Assembly: GCF_008642315.1 (NCBI RefSeq)
Contig: NZ_CP029192.1
Location: forward strand, 4,774,001 to 4,838,000
Reading direction: 5' to 3'
Source: Streptomyces venezuelae
Lineage (GTDB): Bacteria > Actinomycetota > Actinomycetes > Streptomycetales > Streptomycetaceae
DNA: 64,000 bases
Position numbers and translations under genes: made by a program. Below, one piece after another: positions 54,821-64,000 of this stretch (its first letter is position 1; each line of letters opens with the position of its first letter). Below the pieces are notes generated by a model. That model was not told the DNA's origin. It saw only the letters and a program-made list of their open reading frames with translations, and ran no database searches.

Positions 54821-54862
54821 GCGAAGGGCGCGGCCCCCTGTCCGGGGTGCCGCGCCCTTCGC
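54821..54862. terminator. Bidirectional terminator between the LppU-like gene and mshD
   Basis: GCGAAGGGCGCGGC (54821-54834) pairs exactly with 54849-54862 around a 14-base loop that itself can form a CCCC/GGGG extension. It lies between the two convergent stops. Confidence 0.85.
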
Positions 54863-54875
54863 CTGGTCTGGCCGG

Positions 54876-55811
54876 TCAGGACTCCGTGCGGTACATCAGG
54901 TCCGTCTCGTGCGTGACGAAGCCCAGGCGCTCGTAGACGCTCACGGCCGCCTTGTTGTCCGCGTCCACGTACAGCATCGCCGTCGGCAGGCCCGCGTCCG
55001 CGAGGTGGCGCAGGCCCGTCGTGGTCAGCGCCTTGCCGAGGCCGCCGCCCTGGGCTCCCGGCCGTACGCCCACGACGTACACCTCTCCGAGGCGCTCCTC
55101 GGCGTGCACCTTCGTCCAGTGGAAGCCGACCAGCTCGCCGTCGCTCTCGCGCACGGCGAGGAAGAAGCCCGCCGGGTCGAACCACGGCTCCGCCTTGCGG
55201 TCGTCCAGGTCCCGCTGCGTGAGTGCGCCCTGCTCCGGGTGGTGGGCGAAGGCCTCCGCGTTCACCGCGAGCCAGGCCGCGTCGTCCTCTCCGGGTACGA
55301 AGGTACGTACCGAAACGCCCTCGGGTAGCGTCGGATCGGGCAGGTCCAGGTCCGCCAGGGGGCGGCGCATCTGGCGCAGTTCGCGGAAGAGCGCGAGGCC
55401 GAGCACCTGGGCCAGGTGGCGGGCCGCGGAGTGTCCGCCGTGCGCCCACACGCGCAGGCGGCGGCCCGACTCGGCGAGCAGCGCGGTGCCGAGCGCCCTG
55501 CCGTGCCCGTGCCCGCGGCGCGAGGGGTGCACGACGAGCTCGGCGGCGGGGGCCTCGACGGGGTCGGTGTCCTCCAGCTGCGCGTATCCGACGAGCTGGG
55601 CGTCGACGGTGAGGAGCAGGTGCCGGACGCCGTCGCGGGCGCCGCCGCGCAGCTGGAGCCGGCCCTGCTCGGACACCGCCTGCTGCCCGTCCGTACGGGC
55701 GGCCTCGGCGAGCAGCGCGAGGACGGCGTCCGCCTGGGCGGGGGTGAGCTCGGCGAGGGTCTCGATCTGGCGGAGGGGGGTGGGGGCGTCGGCGGGGCGG
55801 TCGTCAGTCAT
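54876..55811 (-). CDS. mshD: Mycothiol synthase MshD
   Basis: The 311-residue protein contains two GNAT domains in tandem. The N-terminal one has AELVVHPSRRGHGHGRALGTALLAE, and the C-terminal catalytic one VYVVGVRPGAQGGGLGKALTTTGLRHLAD with the ending AVSVYERLGFVTHETDLMYR, a signature of MshD. It acetylates Cys-GlcN-Ins with acetyl-CoA to complete mycothiol, the main low-molecular-mass thiol of actinobacteria. ATG 55811 is used. Downstream are tandem repeats and the nucleotidase gene. Confidence 0.93.
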   Translation of the reverse strand: MTDDRPADAPTPLRQIETLAELTPAQADAVLALLAEAARTDGQQAVSEQGRLQLRGGARDGVRHLLLTVDAQLVGYAQLEDTDPVEAPAAELVVHPSRRGHGHGRALGTALLAESGRRLRVWAHGGHSAARHLAQVLGLALFRELRQMRRPLADLDLPDPTLPEGVSVRTFVPGEDDAAWLAVNAEAFAHHPEQGALTQRDLDDRKAEPWFDPAGFFLAVRESDGELVGFHWTKVHAEERLGEVYVVGVRPGAQGGGLGKALTTTGLRHLADAGLPTAMLYVDADNKAAVSVYERLGFVTHETDLMYRTES

Positions 55812-55897
55812 GCGCCTATTCTGGCGGGGCGCCTTGGGGGGTGGGGTGCTCCGGGGGGTGCTGTTTGTCGGTCGGCTTCCCCGCCGGGGGTGGTTCA

Positions 55898-56054
55898 TCG
55901 CGCTGCGCGCTCGTCCTCAAACGCCGGACGGGCTGTCGCGCTGCGTGCTCGTCCTCAAACGCCGGACGGGCTGGAGACCCTGCCCCCGCCGGGTGGGCTG
56001 GAAACCCTGTCTCCGCCGGACGGGCTGGGGACCCCGCCCCCGCCCGACGGGCTG
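55898..56054. repeat. Tandem intergenic repeats, 2 x 38 bp and 3 x 27 bp
   Basis: Two 38-bp units (55898-55935, 55936-55973) contain CTCGTCCTCAAACGCCGGAC and differ by a single base. They are followed by three 27-bp units (55974-56000, 56001-56027, 56028-56054) ending GGACGGGCTG or a close variant. The AACGCCGGACGGGCTG core is a dispersed intergenic element in many Streptomyces (recall). The block lies between mshD and the divergent nucleotidase gene. Confidence 0.88.
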
Positions 56055-56200
56055 GAATCGTCCTCGGCCAGGGTGAATACCTCGTGGACGCTCAAGGGCA
56101 ATCAGGCTGTAACCGGCAACCCTCTGTTGCGCTACGCGCGTTGACTCTAGGCTGCCGACGGTCTCCGTCTTCTCGTACTCCTAACCCCCGGGGGGAACAC

Positions 56201-58036
56201 GTGTCCGCCATACCCAAGCATCGACGGCCCAGGCGTCGAGCGACCCGTGTGCTCGCCGTCGCGGCGGGGCTCGCCACCGTGGGGGCGCTGGCAGCGTCCC
56301 TGCCCGCCAGTGCGGGGCAGGATCAGTCGGACGGCGCGAGCAAGGGGAAGCACTCGCGCACCGTCGACGTGCAGCTGCTGTCGTTCAACGACTTCCACGG
56401 GAACCTGCAGCCGCCCGCGGGATCCTCGGGTCAGGTGACGGAGCGGCAGGCCGACGGGAGCGAGAAGAAGATCGACGCCGGTGGGGTCGAGTACCTCGCC
56501 ACGTCGCTGCGGACCGCCAGGAAGGGCAACCCGTACAGCGTCACCGCCGCCGCCGGCGACCTCATCGGGGCCAGCCCGCTGCTCTCGGGGCTCTTCCACG
56601 ACGAGCCCACCGTCGAGGCGATGAACAAGCTCGACCTGGACGTCACCAGCGTCGGCAACCACGAGTTCGACGAGGGGGCCAAGGAGCTGGCCCGCATGCA
56701 GAACGGCGGCTGCCACCCCAAGGACGGCTGCTTCGAGAAGGACAGGAAGGGCAAGGGGAAGAAGTTCAAGGGGGCCGACTACCCCTATCTCGCCGCCAAC
56801 GTCACCGACGAGAAGACCGGCAAGCCCATCCTGAAGCCCTACTGGGTGTGGAAGCACAAGGGCGTCAAGGTCGGATTCATCGGTGTGACGCTCGAAGGCA
56901 CCCCTGACATCGTCTCCGCCGACAGAGTCAAGGGGCTGAAGTTCCACGACGAGATCGAGACCGTCAACAAGTACGCGAAGATCCTCGACAAGCAGGGCGT
57001 GAAGTCGATCGTCACGCTCATCCACGAGGGCGGCGTGCCGAAGACCCAGACGTACAACTACGACTGTGACTCGCCCGGCGCCGGCGACGGGATCTCCGGC
57101 CCCATCACCACCATCGCCAAGGGCATCACGCCCAAGGTCGACGCCCTCGTCACCGGGCACACCCACAACGCGTACGTCTGCACCATCCCCGACCCCGCGG
57201 GCAAGCCGCGCATGGTGACCTCGGCCTCCTCGTTCGGGAAGCTCTACACCGACACCACGCTCACGTACGACCGCAGGACCAAGGACATCGTCCGGACCAG
57301 TGTGAAGTCCGCGAACCACGTCGTCAGTCGTGAGCAGGCCAAGGCTCCCGACATGACCTCGCTGATCTCGCGCTGGGACAAGCTCGCCGCGCCCGTCGCC
57401 AACAAGGCCGTGGGCTACATCTCCGGGGACATCCCGGGTCGTGGCGCAGGCGTTCCCGAGTCCCCGCTCGGCGACCTCATCTCCGACGCGCAGCTCGCGC
57501 ACGCCAAGTCCCTCGACCCCGAGGCCGATCTGGCGCTGATGAACCCGGGCGGCATCCGCTCCGACATCGTGTTCAAGGCGAGCGGCAGTGAGGGCGACGG
57601 CGTCGTCACGTACGGCGAGGCGTTCACCGTGCAGCCGTTCAGCAACACCGTCAACCTGGTCGACCTGACCGGCGCGCAGCTCGTCACCGGGCTGAAGCAG
57701 CAGGTCAGCGGGTCGAACGAGGCCTCGCCGAAGATTCTGCAGGTGTCGGAGGGGCTGACGTACACGCTGGACATGACCAAGAGCGGGGCGGACCGCGTCG
57801 TCGCCGACTCGATCAAGCTGAACGGCAAGGCGATCGACCCGGCGGCCACCTACCGCGTCGCGATGAACTCGTTCCTCGCGGGCGGCGGCGACGGCTTCGC
57901 GGAGCTCGGCAAGGGGACGAAGCCGGTCGTCGGCAGCGACGACCTGAAGGCGTTCAGCGACTACCTGACCGCCAACTCCTCGGCGGACAAGCCGATCGCA
58001 CCGCCGAAGGCGGACCGCATCACGATCGTGAAGTAG
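56201..58036 (+). CDS. Secreted 5'-nucleotidase/2',3'-cyclic phosphodiesterase
   Basis: The 611-residue precursor has a signal peptide (cleavage near LPASA) and a metallophosphatase domain with LLSFNDFHGNLQPP, AAGDLIGASPL, TSVGNHEFDEGA and TGHTHNAYV. A 5_nucleotid_C domain follows with NPGGIRSDI, YGEAFTVQPFSN and GGGDGF. It releases phosphate and nucleosides from extracellular nucleotides, so it fits the phosphate theme. GTG 56201 follows GGGGGAAC. No sorting signal is seen, so it is probably released. Confidence 0.93.
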   Translation: MSAIPKHRRPRRRATRVLAVAAGLATVGALAASLPASAGQDQSDGASKGKHSRTVDVQLLSFNDFHGNLQPPAGSSGQVTERQADGSEKKIDAGGVEYLATSLRTARKGNPYSVTAAAGDLIGASPLLSGLFHDEPTVEAMNKLDLDVTSVGNHEFDEGAKELARMQNGGCHPKDGCFEKDRKGKGKKFKGADYPYLAANVTDEKTGKPILKPYWVWKHKGVKVGFIGVTLEGTPDIVSADRVKGLKFHDEIETVNKYAKILDKQGVKSIVTLIHEGGVPKTQTYNYDCDSPGAGDGISGPITTIAKGITPKVDALVTGHTHNAYVCTIPDPAGKPRMVTSASSFGKLYTDTTLTYDRRTKDIVRTSVKSANHVVSREQAKAPDMTSLISRWDKLAAPVANKAVGYISGDIPGRGAGVPESPLGDLISDAQLAHAKSLDPEADLALMNPGGIRSDIVFKASGSEGDGVVTYGEAFTVQPFSNTVNLVDLTGAQLVTGLKQQVSGSNEASPKILQVSEGLTYTLDMTKSGADRVVADSIKLNGKAIDPAATYRVAMNSFLAGGGDGFAELGKGTKPVVGSDDLKAFSDYLTANSSADKPIAPPKADRITIVK

Positions 58037-58162
58037 GGAGTGTACGTCCGGTGGACCGCGGGTGGCGTGTGATGAAAACAGCGCGTTAAAGAAGCCGCCG
58101 AAACCGGGCGTTACCGGATGTAAGGCTTGGGGTGGGGTGTGAACGTATGGTGAGATCCTTTG

Positions 58163-59437
58163 ATGCGTTCCCCCCACCGCATAGCCACGCGACCGACGGA
58201 CGACGCCCCACTGAACCAGCACGACGACCACCGCGACGACACCGCTGAGCTGCCCGCATCCTCGTACACCAACCCGTACGACGAGCTCGCCGCACTCGCG
58301 CCGAACCCGCTGGAGGAGTTCCTCCACGAGGACAGGAGCGAGAGCGGCACGGCCGAGGCCGAGAAGCCGTGGACGCCGCCGAACCACCGGCGCGGCAGCC
58401 GCCGCCGCAACCGCTTCGCGGGCCTCCCGCTCGCCGCGAAGGCCCTGGTCGCCGTCCTCGTCGCCGCCGCGTTCCTCGCGCTCGGCGACCGTTGGGCGCT
58501 GCTCTACGCCGAGCACGAGGCCGCGGACAAGCTCAAGGACCAGATGAACCTGAGCGCGGCGCCCGAGGTCGACATCGAAGGGTTCCCCTTCCTCACGCAG
58601 GTCTTCGACAAGCGCGTCGACAAGGTGAAGGTCACCGTCCCCGACGTCGCGGCCGACCGGGTCTCGCTCGCGAAGGTCTCCGCGACCGCCACGAACGTCA
58701 CGATCAACGGCGACGGGCCCACCTCCATCAAGGGCGCCAGCATCGGCGAGATGAACGGGGAGGTCCTGCTCTCCTTCGACGACCTCAACCGCGAACTGGG
58801 GGCGTCCCAGGTCACGTTCACCGGCCACGGCGACGACCAGGTTCTCGCCCGCGGCACACTGCCCGTCGCCGGGCACGACCTCAAGGTCCGCGCCGACGCA
58901 CGCATCCAGCGCAACGGCGACCGCGGCATCTCCACCGACATCGGCGGCATGAGCCTGCAACTCGGCGACCTGGCGACGTACCGTCCGGGTACGCGCGAGA
59001 AGGAAGGCCTGCACCTTTCGCAGAAGTCCGCCGACCGCGTCGCCGAGGAGACCTCCAAGGCGAAGGCGCTGCTGTCCGTCCCGGCGATCGTCGAGCGGCT
59101 CGGCGTCCCGCGGAACGTGGTCCGTGAGGCCCTGAAGAGCGACGCCAAGCTCAACGAGCTCACCGGCTCGCCGCGCTTCGTGAACGACGTCATGGGCCTG
59201 AACCTCATCGACGTGGCGATGGGCCACCCCGAGCTCCTGAAGAAGCTCGGCCTCGACCCCGCCCTCCTGAACGGCCTCTCCCGACTCACCCGCCCCGTCC
59301 TCGCCGACCGCCTCACCCTCGCCTTCCAGCTGCCGAAGCTGCCGGGCGCCGGGACGGTGTCCCTGCGGGACGTGACGGTGGAGAAGGAGGGCATCCGGGT
59401 GCGGATCGCGGGGTCGGGGATCGGGATCGGGCAGTAG
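58163..59437 (+). CDS. DUF2993 (LmeA-like) membrane-anchored secreted protein
   Basis: The 424-residue protein has a 90-residue charged cytoplasmic leader, one transmembrane helix (LVAVLVAAAFLALG) and a DUF2993 domain with the family pattern EGFPFLTQVFDKRVDKVKVTV and GTLPVAGHDLKVRA. DUF2993 proteins such as mycobacterial LmeA act on envelope lipids or lipoglycans. The precise role in Streptomyces is unknown. ATG 58163 follows GGTGAG. The stop is 2 bp from the convergent cssS stop. Confidence 0.82.
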   Translation: MRSPHRIATRPTDDAPLNQHDDHRDDTAELPASSYTNPYDELAALAPNPLEEFLHEDRSESGTAEAEKPWTPPNHRRGSRRRNRFAGLPLAAKALVAVLVAAAFLALGDRWALLYAEHEAADKLKDQMNLSAAPEVDIEGFPFLTQVFDKRVDKVKVTVPDVAADRVSLAKVSATATNVTINGDGPTSIKGASIGEMNGEVLLSFDDLNRELGASQVTFTGHGDDQVLARGTLPVAGHDLKVRADARIQRNGDRGISTDIGGMSLQLGDLATYRPGTREKEGLHLSQKSADRVAEETSKAKALLSVPAIVERLGVPRNVVREALKSDAKLNELTGSPRFVNDVMGLNLIDVAMGHPELLKKLGLDPALLNGLSRLTRPVLADRLTLAFQLPKLPGAGTVSLRDVTVEKEGIRVRIAGSGIGIGQ

Positions 59438-59439
59438 CG

Positions 59440-60900
59440 CTACAGAGACGGCGACTCCGGTGGCGGTGTCGCCGCCCCCGGCAGGCGTACTGTCGCCACC
59501 GTTCCGCCGTCCTCCGCAGCCTCCAGCGTCACCTCGCCGCCCGACTGGCGGACCGTGCGGGCCACGATCGACAGGCCGAGGCCCGAGCCGGGGAGCGAGC
59601 GGGCCGACGGGGAGCGCCAGAAGCGGTCGAAGACGTGGGGGAGTTCGTCCGCGGGGATGCCGGGGCCGTGGTCCCGGACCGTGAGGCGGCCGCGGTCCAG
59701 GGTGACCTCCACCGTGCCGCCGGGCGGGCTGAACTTCACCGCGTTGTCCAGGACGTTGACGATGGCGCGCTCCAGGGCGGGGGGCTCCGCGCGCACGTAC
59801 CAGGGGGCCAGTTCCGCGGTGATCGTCAGCTCGGGGCCGCGCAGCCTGGCGCGGGCGATGGCGGTCCTGGTGAGGTCGTGGAAGGCGAGGACGTGGATCT
59901 TGCCGCCGCCGTCCCCGTCTCCTTCCCCGGTGCCTGTGTCGGGGCGGGAGAGTTCCTGAAGATCGCCGATGAGCGCGGCCAGTTCCGTCATCTGCGCGGT
60001 GACCGACGCGAGCAGCGCCTTGCGGTCGTCGGGCGGGATGGCGCGGCCCGTCTCCTCGCTGCGGGCCAGCAGCTCGATGTTCGTGCGCAGGGAGGTGAGC
60101 GGGGTGCGGAGCTCGTGGCCGGCGTCGGCGATCAGCTGCTGCTGGAGGTCGCGGGAGGACGCCAGTGAGGCGGTCATGGAGTTGAAGGACTCCGAGAGAC
60201 GGGCGATCTCGTCGTCGCCCTCGACGGGGATGCGGAGAGAGAGGTCTTCGGTGCGGGCCACGTGTTCCACGGCCGCGGTCAGCTGGTTCACCGGGCGGAG
60301 TCCCGTGCGGGCCACCCAGAGTCCCGCGGCGCCCGCGCCCAGGACGCCGACGCCGGCGACGACGAGGAGGATCAGGGCGAGGGTGTCGAGCGTGTCGTCG
60401 ATCTCGCTGTAGGGGCGGGCCACGGAGACGGCGAGCTGCAGCTGGGGGACGTCCTCCAGCGGGTAGGTGTAGACCCGGTACTTCTCGCCGTTCGACGCGG
60501 TGGTGTCGTGGTACGTCGCCGTCCGCTCGCGCGAGGCCACCGCGGTGTCCGGGGCGTCGACCTTGATCGAATGGCGGCCGAGCACGATGCAGTTCGAGCC
60601 GTTCTTGGCGACGACCTGGATGATCTGCTTGTAGAGGTCCGGCTGGTCGCGGCTCGGGATCTCGCGCAGACAGCGCGCGCCGCCCGCCGCCGCGTCGATG
60701 TCGATCTGCTGGATCACCTCGCCCGGCTTCGGGCGGTTGCTGCTCAGCGCGTCGTCCAACGAGTCCAGCAACGCGTTGCGCACCACGAACCAGCACGTCA
60801 CCGCCGCCGCCGCGACCGCCAGAGCCACCGCCGTGGCCACCAGCAAAGCCAGCCGCGACCGCAGCGGCAGCCCCCGGAACCGTCGCAGCACCCTGCTCAC
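59440..60900 (-). CDS. cssS: Sensor histidine kinase of the CssS type
   Basis: The 486-residue kinase has two transmembrane helices (residues 15-40 and about 172-198) flanking an extracellular sensor domain with two Cys, a HAMP domain, a HisKA domain with [17 protein letters not shown], and HATPase_c ([33 protein letters not shown]). The GTG start overlaps the response regulator stop by 4 bp (GTGA). With the htrA-like gene next door it matches the Streptomyces CssRS secretion-stress pair, which senses misfolded secreted protein (recall). Confidence 0.88.
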   Translation of the reverse strand: MSRVLRRFRGLPLRSRLALLVATAVALAVAAAAVTCWFVVRNALLDSLDDALSSNRPKPGEVIQQIDIDAAAGGARCLREIPSRDQPDLYKQIIQVVAKNGSNCIVLGRHSIKVDAPDTAVASRERTATYHDTTASNGEKYRVYTYPLEDVPQLQLAVSVARPYSEIDDTLDTLALILLVVAGVGVLGAGAAGLWVARTGLRPVNQLTAAVEHVARTEDLSLRIPVEGDDEIARLSESFNSMTASLASSRDLQQQLIADAGHELRTPLTSLRTNIELLARSEETGRAIPPDDRKALLASVTAQMTELAALIGDLQELSRPDTGTGEGDGDGGGKIHVLAFHDLTRTAIARARLRGPELTITAELAPWYVRAEPPALERAIVNVLDNAVKFSPPGGTVEVTLDRGRLTVRDHGPGIPADELPHVFDRFWRSPSARSLPGSGLGLSIVARTVRQSGGEVTLEAAEDGGTVATVRLPGAATPPPESPSL

Positions 60901-61634
60901 TCGCCGCCCCGCAGCACGTACCCGACGCCCCGCACCGTGTGCACGAGGCGCGGTTCGCCGCCCGCCTCCGTCTTGCGGCGCAGGTACATGACGTACACGT
61001 CGAGGGAGTTGGACGACGGCTCGAAGTCGAAGCCCCAGACCGCCTTCAGGATCTGCTCGCGGGTCAGGACCTGGCGTGGGTGGGCGAGGAACATCTCCAG
61101 GAGGGTGAACTCCGTGCGGGTCAGCTCCACCGTCCGCGTGCCCCGCGTGACCTCGCGCGTCGCGAGGTCCATCCGCAGGTCGGCGAAGGCGAGCGTGTCG
61201 CCCTCCGCGTCCTGCCCCGCCCCGGGAGCGTACGAGCTGCGGCGCAGCAGCGCGCGGATGCGGGCGAAGAGCTCGTCCAGTTCGAACGGCTTGACCAGGT
61301 AGTCGTCGGCGCCCGCGTCGAGTCCCGTGACGCGGTCGCCGACGGTGTCGCGCGCGGTCAGCATCAGGATCGGGGTGGTCGATCCGGTGGACCGGAGCCT
61401 GCGCGCGGCGGTCAGGCCGTCCATGCGGGGCATCTGGATGTCGAGGACGACGAGGTCGGGGCGGTAGGCCGCGGCCTTCTCCAGCGCGTCGGCGCCGTCG
61501 ACCGCGACCTCCGTGCCGTATCCCTCGAAGGCGAGGCTGCGCCGGAGCGCCTCCCGCACGGCGGGCTCGTCGTCCACGATCAGGATGCGCAGCTGCTCGC
61601 GGTCACCGGTGCGGTCGCCTTCGGCGGGGCTCAT
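60897..61634 (-). CDS. cssR: OmpR-family response regulator of the CssR type
   Basis: The 245-residue regulator has a receiver domain ([14 protein letters not shown], phospho-accepting Asp in [14 protein letters not shown], conserved Lys in [14 protein letters not shown]) and a C-terminal winged helix ([29 protein letters not shown]). It is probably cotranscribed with cssS and lies 97 bp after the protease gene. Three 11-bp-spaced repeats ahead of the protease gene are a plausible binding site. Confidence 0.92.
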   Translation of the reverse strand: MSPAEGDRTGDREQLRILIVDDEPAVREALRRSLAFEGYGTEVAVDGADALEKAAAYRPDLVVLDIQMPRMDGLTAARRLRSTGSTTPILMLTARDTVGDRVTGLDAGADDYLVKPFELDELFARIRALLRRSSYAPGAGQDAEGDTLAFADLRMDLATREVTRGTRTVELTRTEFTLLEMFLAHPRQVLTREQILKAVWGFDFEPSSNSLDVYVMYLRRKTEAGGEPRLVHTVRGVGYVLRGGE

Positions 61635-61730
61635 GGGATGTGGACTTCCTCGGGTCGGCGGACGGAACGGGGCCGGTATCAGCCTCGCACGCGAGGGCGG
61701 GCCGAGCGCCCCGGGCCAGGTCTTCGGGCG

Positions 61731-62768
61731 TCAGGTCTTCGAGCCCGAGCGGAGCTTGCCGAGGTCGTCCTTGACGGTGTCGATCGGTATGGCGAAGCCG
61801 AGGCCGATGCTGCCGGAGGACGCGGACTCCGAGCCGCCCTGCGAGGAACTGGGCGAGTACATCGCCGAGTTGATGCCGATGATGTTGCCGTTCATGTCGA
61901 TGAGGGCGCCGCCGGAGTTGCCGGGGTTGAGCGAGGCGTCGGTCTGCAGCGCCTTGTACGTGGTCTTCGACGCGCCCGTGTCGCCGTTGAACTGCCGCCC
62001 GTCGAACTCGAACGGCCAGCCGTCCTGCGGGTTCTGCGGCTGCTCCTGGCCCTCGCCCGTGGGGACCGTGACGTCGCGGTCGAGCGCGGAGACGATGCCG
62101 CTGGTGACCGTGCCGGTGAGGCCCTCGGGGGAGCCGATGGCGACGACCTCGTCGCCGACCTTGACGTTGTCGGAGTTGCCGAGGGTGGCGGGCTTGAGCC
62201 CGGACGCGCCCTTCAGCTGGATGAGGGCGAGATCCTTCTTGCTGTCGGTGCCGACGACCTCGGCGTCGTACGTCTTGCCGTCGTTCGTCCGCACCTTGAT
62301 CGACGTGGCGCCGGCGATGACGTGGTTGTTCGTCACGATCTCGCCGTCGCTCTTCGTGATGACCCCGGAGCCCGTCGACTTGCCCTCGGCCGTCGCGGCG
62401 CTGACCTCGACGATGCTGGGGCTGACCGCCTCGGCGACCCCGGAGACGGTGCCCTTCCTGCTCGTCGGCACGACGTCGGTGCTGGTCGCGGAGGAGCCGC
62501 CGCCCCGGTCGGTCAGTGACTGCACGGCGTACGCGGTGCCGCCGCCCACCGCGGCCGCGGCTATCGCGACGGCGGCGAGGAGGGCGACCGGGCCCTTCGC
62601 ACGGCGGCGTCGGGCCGGGGCGTGGCCCTGCGGCGGCGGGGGGCCCTGAGGTGCTTCCGGCGCGTAGTAGGGCGGGGGCGGGTAGGCGCCCTGCGTACCG
62701 CCGGGCGGCACAGGCGCTGACGACTGCTGCTGGGGGTACTCGCCGCTGTGGCGGAAGGTCTCGGTCAT
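61731..62768 (-). CDS. HtrA/DegP-like membrane-anchored serine protease lacking a PDZ domain
   Basis: The 345-residue protease has a Pro/Gln/Tyr-rich cytoplasmic leader of about 60 residues, one transmembrane helix (VALLAAVAIAAAAVGGGTAY) and a trypsin-like domain with the full triad: His in IVTNNHVIAGA, Asp in KKDLALIQLKG, Ser in LNPGNSGGALI. It stops about 20 residues after GLGFAIPIDTV, so it has no PDZ domain, unlike classic HtrA. It degrades misfolded secreted proteins outside the membrane. It is adjacent to cssRS and likely controlled by it. Confidence 0.9.
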   Translation of the reverse strand: MTETFRHSGEYPQQQSSAPVPPGGTQGAYPPPPYYAPEAPQGPPPPQGHAPARRRRAKGPVALLAAVAIAAAAVGGGTAYAVQSLTDRGGGSSATSTDVVPTSRKGTVSGVAEAVSPSIVEVSAATAEGKSTGSGVITKSDGEIVTNNHVIAGATSIKVRTNDGKTYDAEVVGTDSKKDLALIQLKGASGLKPATLGNSDNVKVGDEVVAIGSPEGLTGTVTSGIVSALDRDVTVPTGEGQEQPQNPQDGWPFEFDGRQFNGDTGASKTTYKALQTDASLNPGNSGGALIDMNGNIIGINSAMYSPSSSQGGSESASSGSIGLGFAIPIDTVKDDLGKLRSGSKT

Positions 62769-62785
62769 GACTACGAGACTGTCCG

Positions 62786-62818
62786 GCGTACATGAGAGCT
62801 GCCTGAGTACGTCCTGAG
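62786..62818 (-). promoter_or_regulatory. Three 11-bp direct repeats upstream of the htrA-like gene, candidate CssR site
   Basis: On the minus strand CTCAGGACGTA, CTCAGGCAGCT and CTCATGTACGC follow one another with an 11-bp period, 18-50 bp upstream of the ATG. This is the arrangement bound by OmpR-family regulators. The response regulator gene is next to this protease gene. Confidence 0.55.
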
Positions 62819-62873
62819 AAGCCCGGCAGAAGTGCGTATGCCCGATATAAAGGCGCCCGTGATGCCTACGTTT

Positions 62874-63896
62874 CTACTGGCAGCCGCAGGACTGCCGCAC
62901 CACCAGCCGGGACGGGAACAGCTTCAGGCGTTCACGGCGCGACCCGGCCACCCGCAGCCCGTCGTCCAGGACCAGGTCGACCGCCGCCCGCGCCATCGCG
63001 GGCCGGTCCGACGCGACCGTCGTCAGCGGCGGGTCCGTGAGCCCCGCCTCCTTCACGTCGTCGAAGCCGGCCACCGCGAGCTCCCCCGGCACGTCGATGC
63101 GCAGCTCGCGCGCCGCCCGCAGGATGCCGATCGCCTGGTCGTCCGTGGAGCAGAAGATCGCGGTCGGCCTGTCCGGGCGGGCGAGGAGCTCCAGGCCCAC
63201 CTGGTACGCGTCGTAGCGGTTGTACGGCGCTTCGAAGAGCCGTCCCTCCACCGAGTGCCCGGCCTCCCGCATCGCGCGCCGCCAGCCCTCGACGTGGTCG
63301 GAGACGGGGTCGCCGACGGTCGGGGTCTCGGCCGTGCCGCCGACACAGGCGACGTACTCGTGGCCGTGCTCCAGGAGGTGGCGGGTGGCGAGCTGGGCGC
63401 CGCCCACGTCGTCCGTGACGACCGCGACGTCGTCGATGGCCTCGGGCCGCTCGTGGAGCAGCACCACGCGCGCGTCCCAGGCGTCGATCTCGGCGGCGGC
63501 CTGGTCGGTCAGACCGTGGCTGACGAGGATGAGGCCGGAGACCCGCATGCCGAGGAAGGCGCGGAGGTAGTGCGTCTCGCGCTCCTCCACGTAGTCGGTG
63601 TTCCCGACCAGGACCATTTTTCCGCGCTCGGACGCCGCCTGTTCGACGGCGTGCGTCATCTCCGCGAAGAACGGCTGGCGCGCGTCCGGCACGATCATGC
63701 CTATGAGGTCCGTGCGCCGCGAGGCCATGGCCTGGGCAACACGGTCGGGCCGGTAGCCCAGCTCCTTGATCGCGGCGAGTACCCGCTCGCGCGTGGCCGG
63801 GGCGACCGGCCTCGGTCCGTTGTTGATGACGTAACTGACGACCGCGGTCGAAGTACCCGCAAGTCTTGCCACGTCATCCCGAGTCACCTTGGCCAC
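62874..63896 (-). CDS. LacI-family transcriptional regulator
   Basis: The 340-residue regulator has an N-terminal LacI helix-turn-helix and hinge ([36 protein letters not shown]) and a periplasmic-binding-protein-like sensor domain ([59 protein letters not shown]). It ends with an unusual Cys pair (QSCGCQ). No sugar gene is adjacent, so the regulon is unknown. GTG 63896 is used. The final 104 bp of the window hold nothing recognisable. Confidence 0.93.
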   Translation of the reverse strand: MAKVTRDDVARLAGTSTAVVSYVINNGPRPVAPATRERVLAAIKELGYRPDRVAQAMASRRTDLIGMIVPDARQPFFAEMTHAVEQAASERGKMVLVGNTDYVEERETHYLRAFLGMRVSGLILVSHGLTDQAAAEIDAWDARVVLLHERPEAIDDVAVVTDDVGGAQLATRHLLEHGHEYVACVGGTAETPTVGDPVSDHVEGWRRAMREAGHSVEGRLFEAPYNRYDAYQVGLELLARPDRPTAIFCSTDDQAIGILRAARELRIDVPGELAVAGFDDVKEAGLTDPPLTTVASDRPAMARAAVDLVLDDGLRVAGSRRERLKLFPSRLVVRQSCGCQ

Positions 63897-64000
63897 GCGC
63901 GGAGTCTACGCGGATGGAACTACCGCTGGGCAGGGCGTACGGCAGCTTCCTTCGGAGCGGCCACCGGGCCCGCGCCGTTCCGGTCCGCGCCCCGCCCGTT

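Noticed and set aside
56147..60796. A 1549-codon open frame on the minus strand
   Set aside because: It is antisense to the 5'-nucleotidase and DUF2993 genes and out of frame with cssS. Composition is Arg/Val/Asp/Leu-rich without domains, a usual artefact of very high GC third positions.

Overview
The window is from the chromosome of a Streptomyces. Base composition is very GC-rich with near-saturated G/C third codon positions, GTG starts are frequent, and the 16S and 23S sequences are actinobacterial. Gene content and order match, from memory, the Streptomyces coelicolor SCO4117-SCO4158 neighbourhood (atrA, NADH dehydrogenase, csoR, pstSCAB, ppk, mshD, cssRS). That comparison is recall-based and not computed.

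Layout. 1-7.6 kb: ECF-type sigma factor (3' end cut by the window edge), TetR regulator AtrA, type II NADH dehydrogenase, PAS/SpoIIE phosphatase with an anti-sigma kinase-like domain, and a divergent MFS exporter/MarR pair. 7.7-13.5 kb: a complete rRNA operon (16S-23S-5S) with tandem promoters, boxA elements, processing stems and a strong terminator. 13.5-17.3 kb: LuxR-type response regulator, DesK-like kinase and a two-gene ABC exporter. 17.4-19.8 kb: GNAT acetyltransferase, LuxR-type regulator and an SDR. 19.8-27.3 kb: a six-gene, mostly overlapping operon with the parts of a type IV secretion/conjugation channel but no relaxase. 27.3-41.3 kb: lipoproteins, a mycothiol-dependent-type enzyme, an ABC exporter, a lytic transglycosylase-NlpC/P60 cell-wall hydrolase, a PAP2 phosphatase, a sortase with a possible partner protein, an FAD oxidase, several small genes, a repeat-rich intergenic block and the copper sensor csoR. 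41.6-51.8 kb: phosphate block with PhoU-like protein and Pit transporter, pstSCAB behind a clear PHO box, and nudix-CHAD-ppk for polyphosphate. 52-54.4 kb: YtrA-type GntR/ABC transporter operon with a perfect palindromic operator. 54.5-64 kb: small secreted protein, mycothiol synthase, 5'-nucleotidase, DUF2993 protein, CssRS secretion-stress two-component system, an HtrA-like protease and a LacI regulator.

How the parts fit. Much of the window is housekeeping with linked physiology: respiration and redox (ndh, mshD), phosphate uptake and storage (pst, pit, ppk, CHAD, 5'-nucleotidase) and envelope quality control (cssRS, htrA). The most unusual system is the relaxase-less type IV secretion-like operon at 19.8-27.3 kb. 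Its coupling-protein-like member has lost the P-loop and ends early, and a plausible partner peptidoglycan hydrolase lies 5.8 kb away. Other items worth attention are several perfect inverted repeats next to regulators, three tandem-repeat blocks, a sortase with a probable frameshift, and a 38-residue membrane protein gene that appears leaderless. I saw no CRISPR array, insertion sequence, prophage, tRNA or antibiotic biosynthesis cluster.
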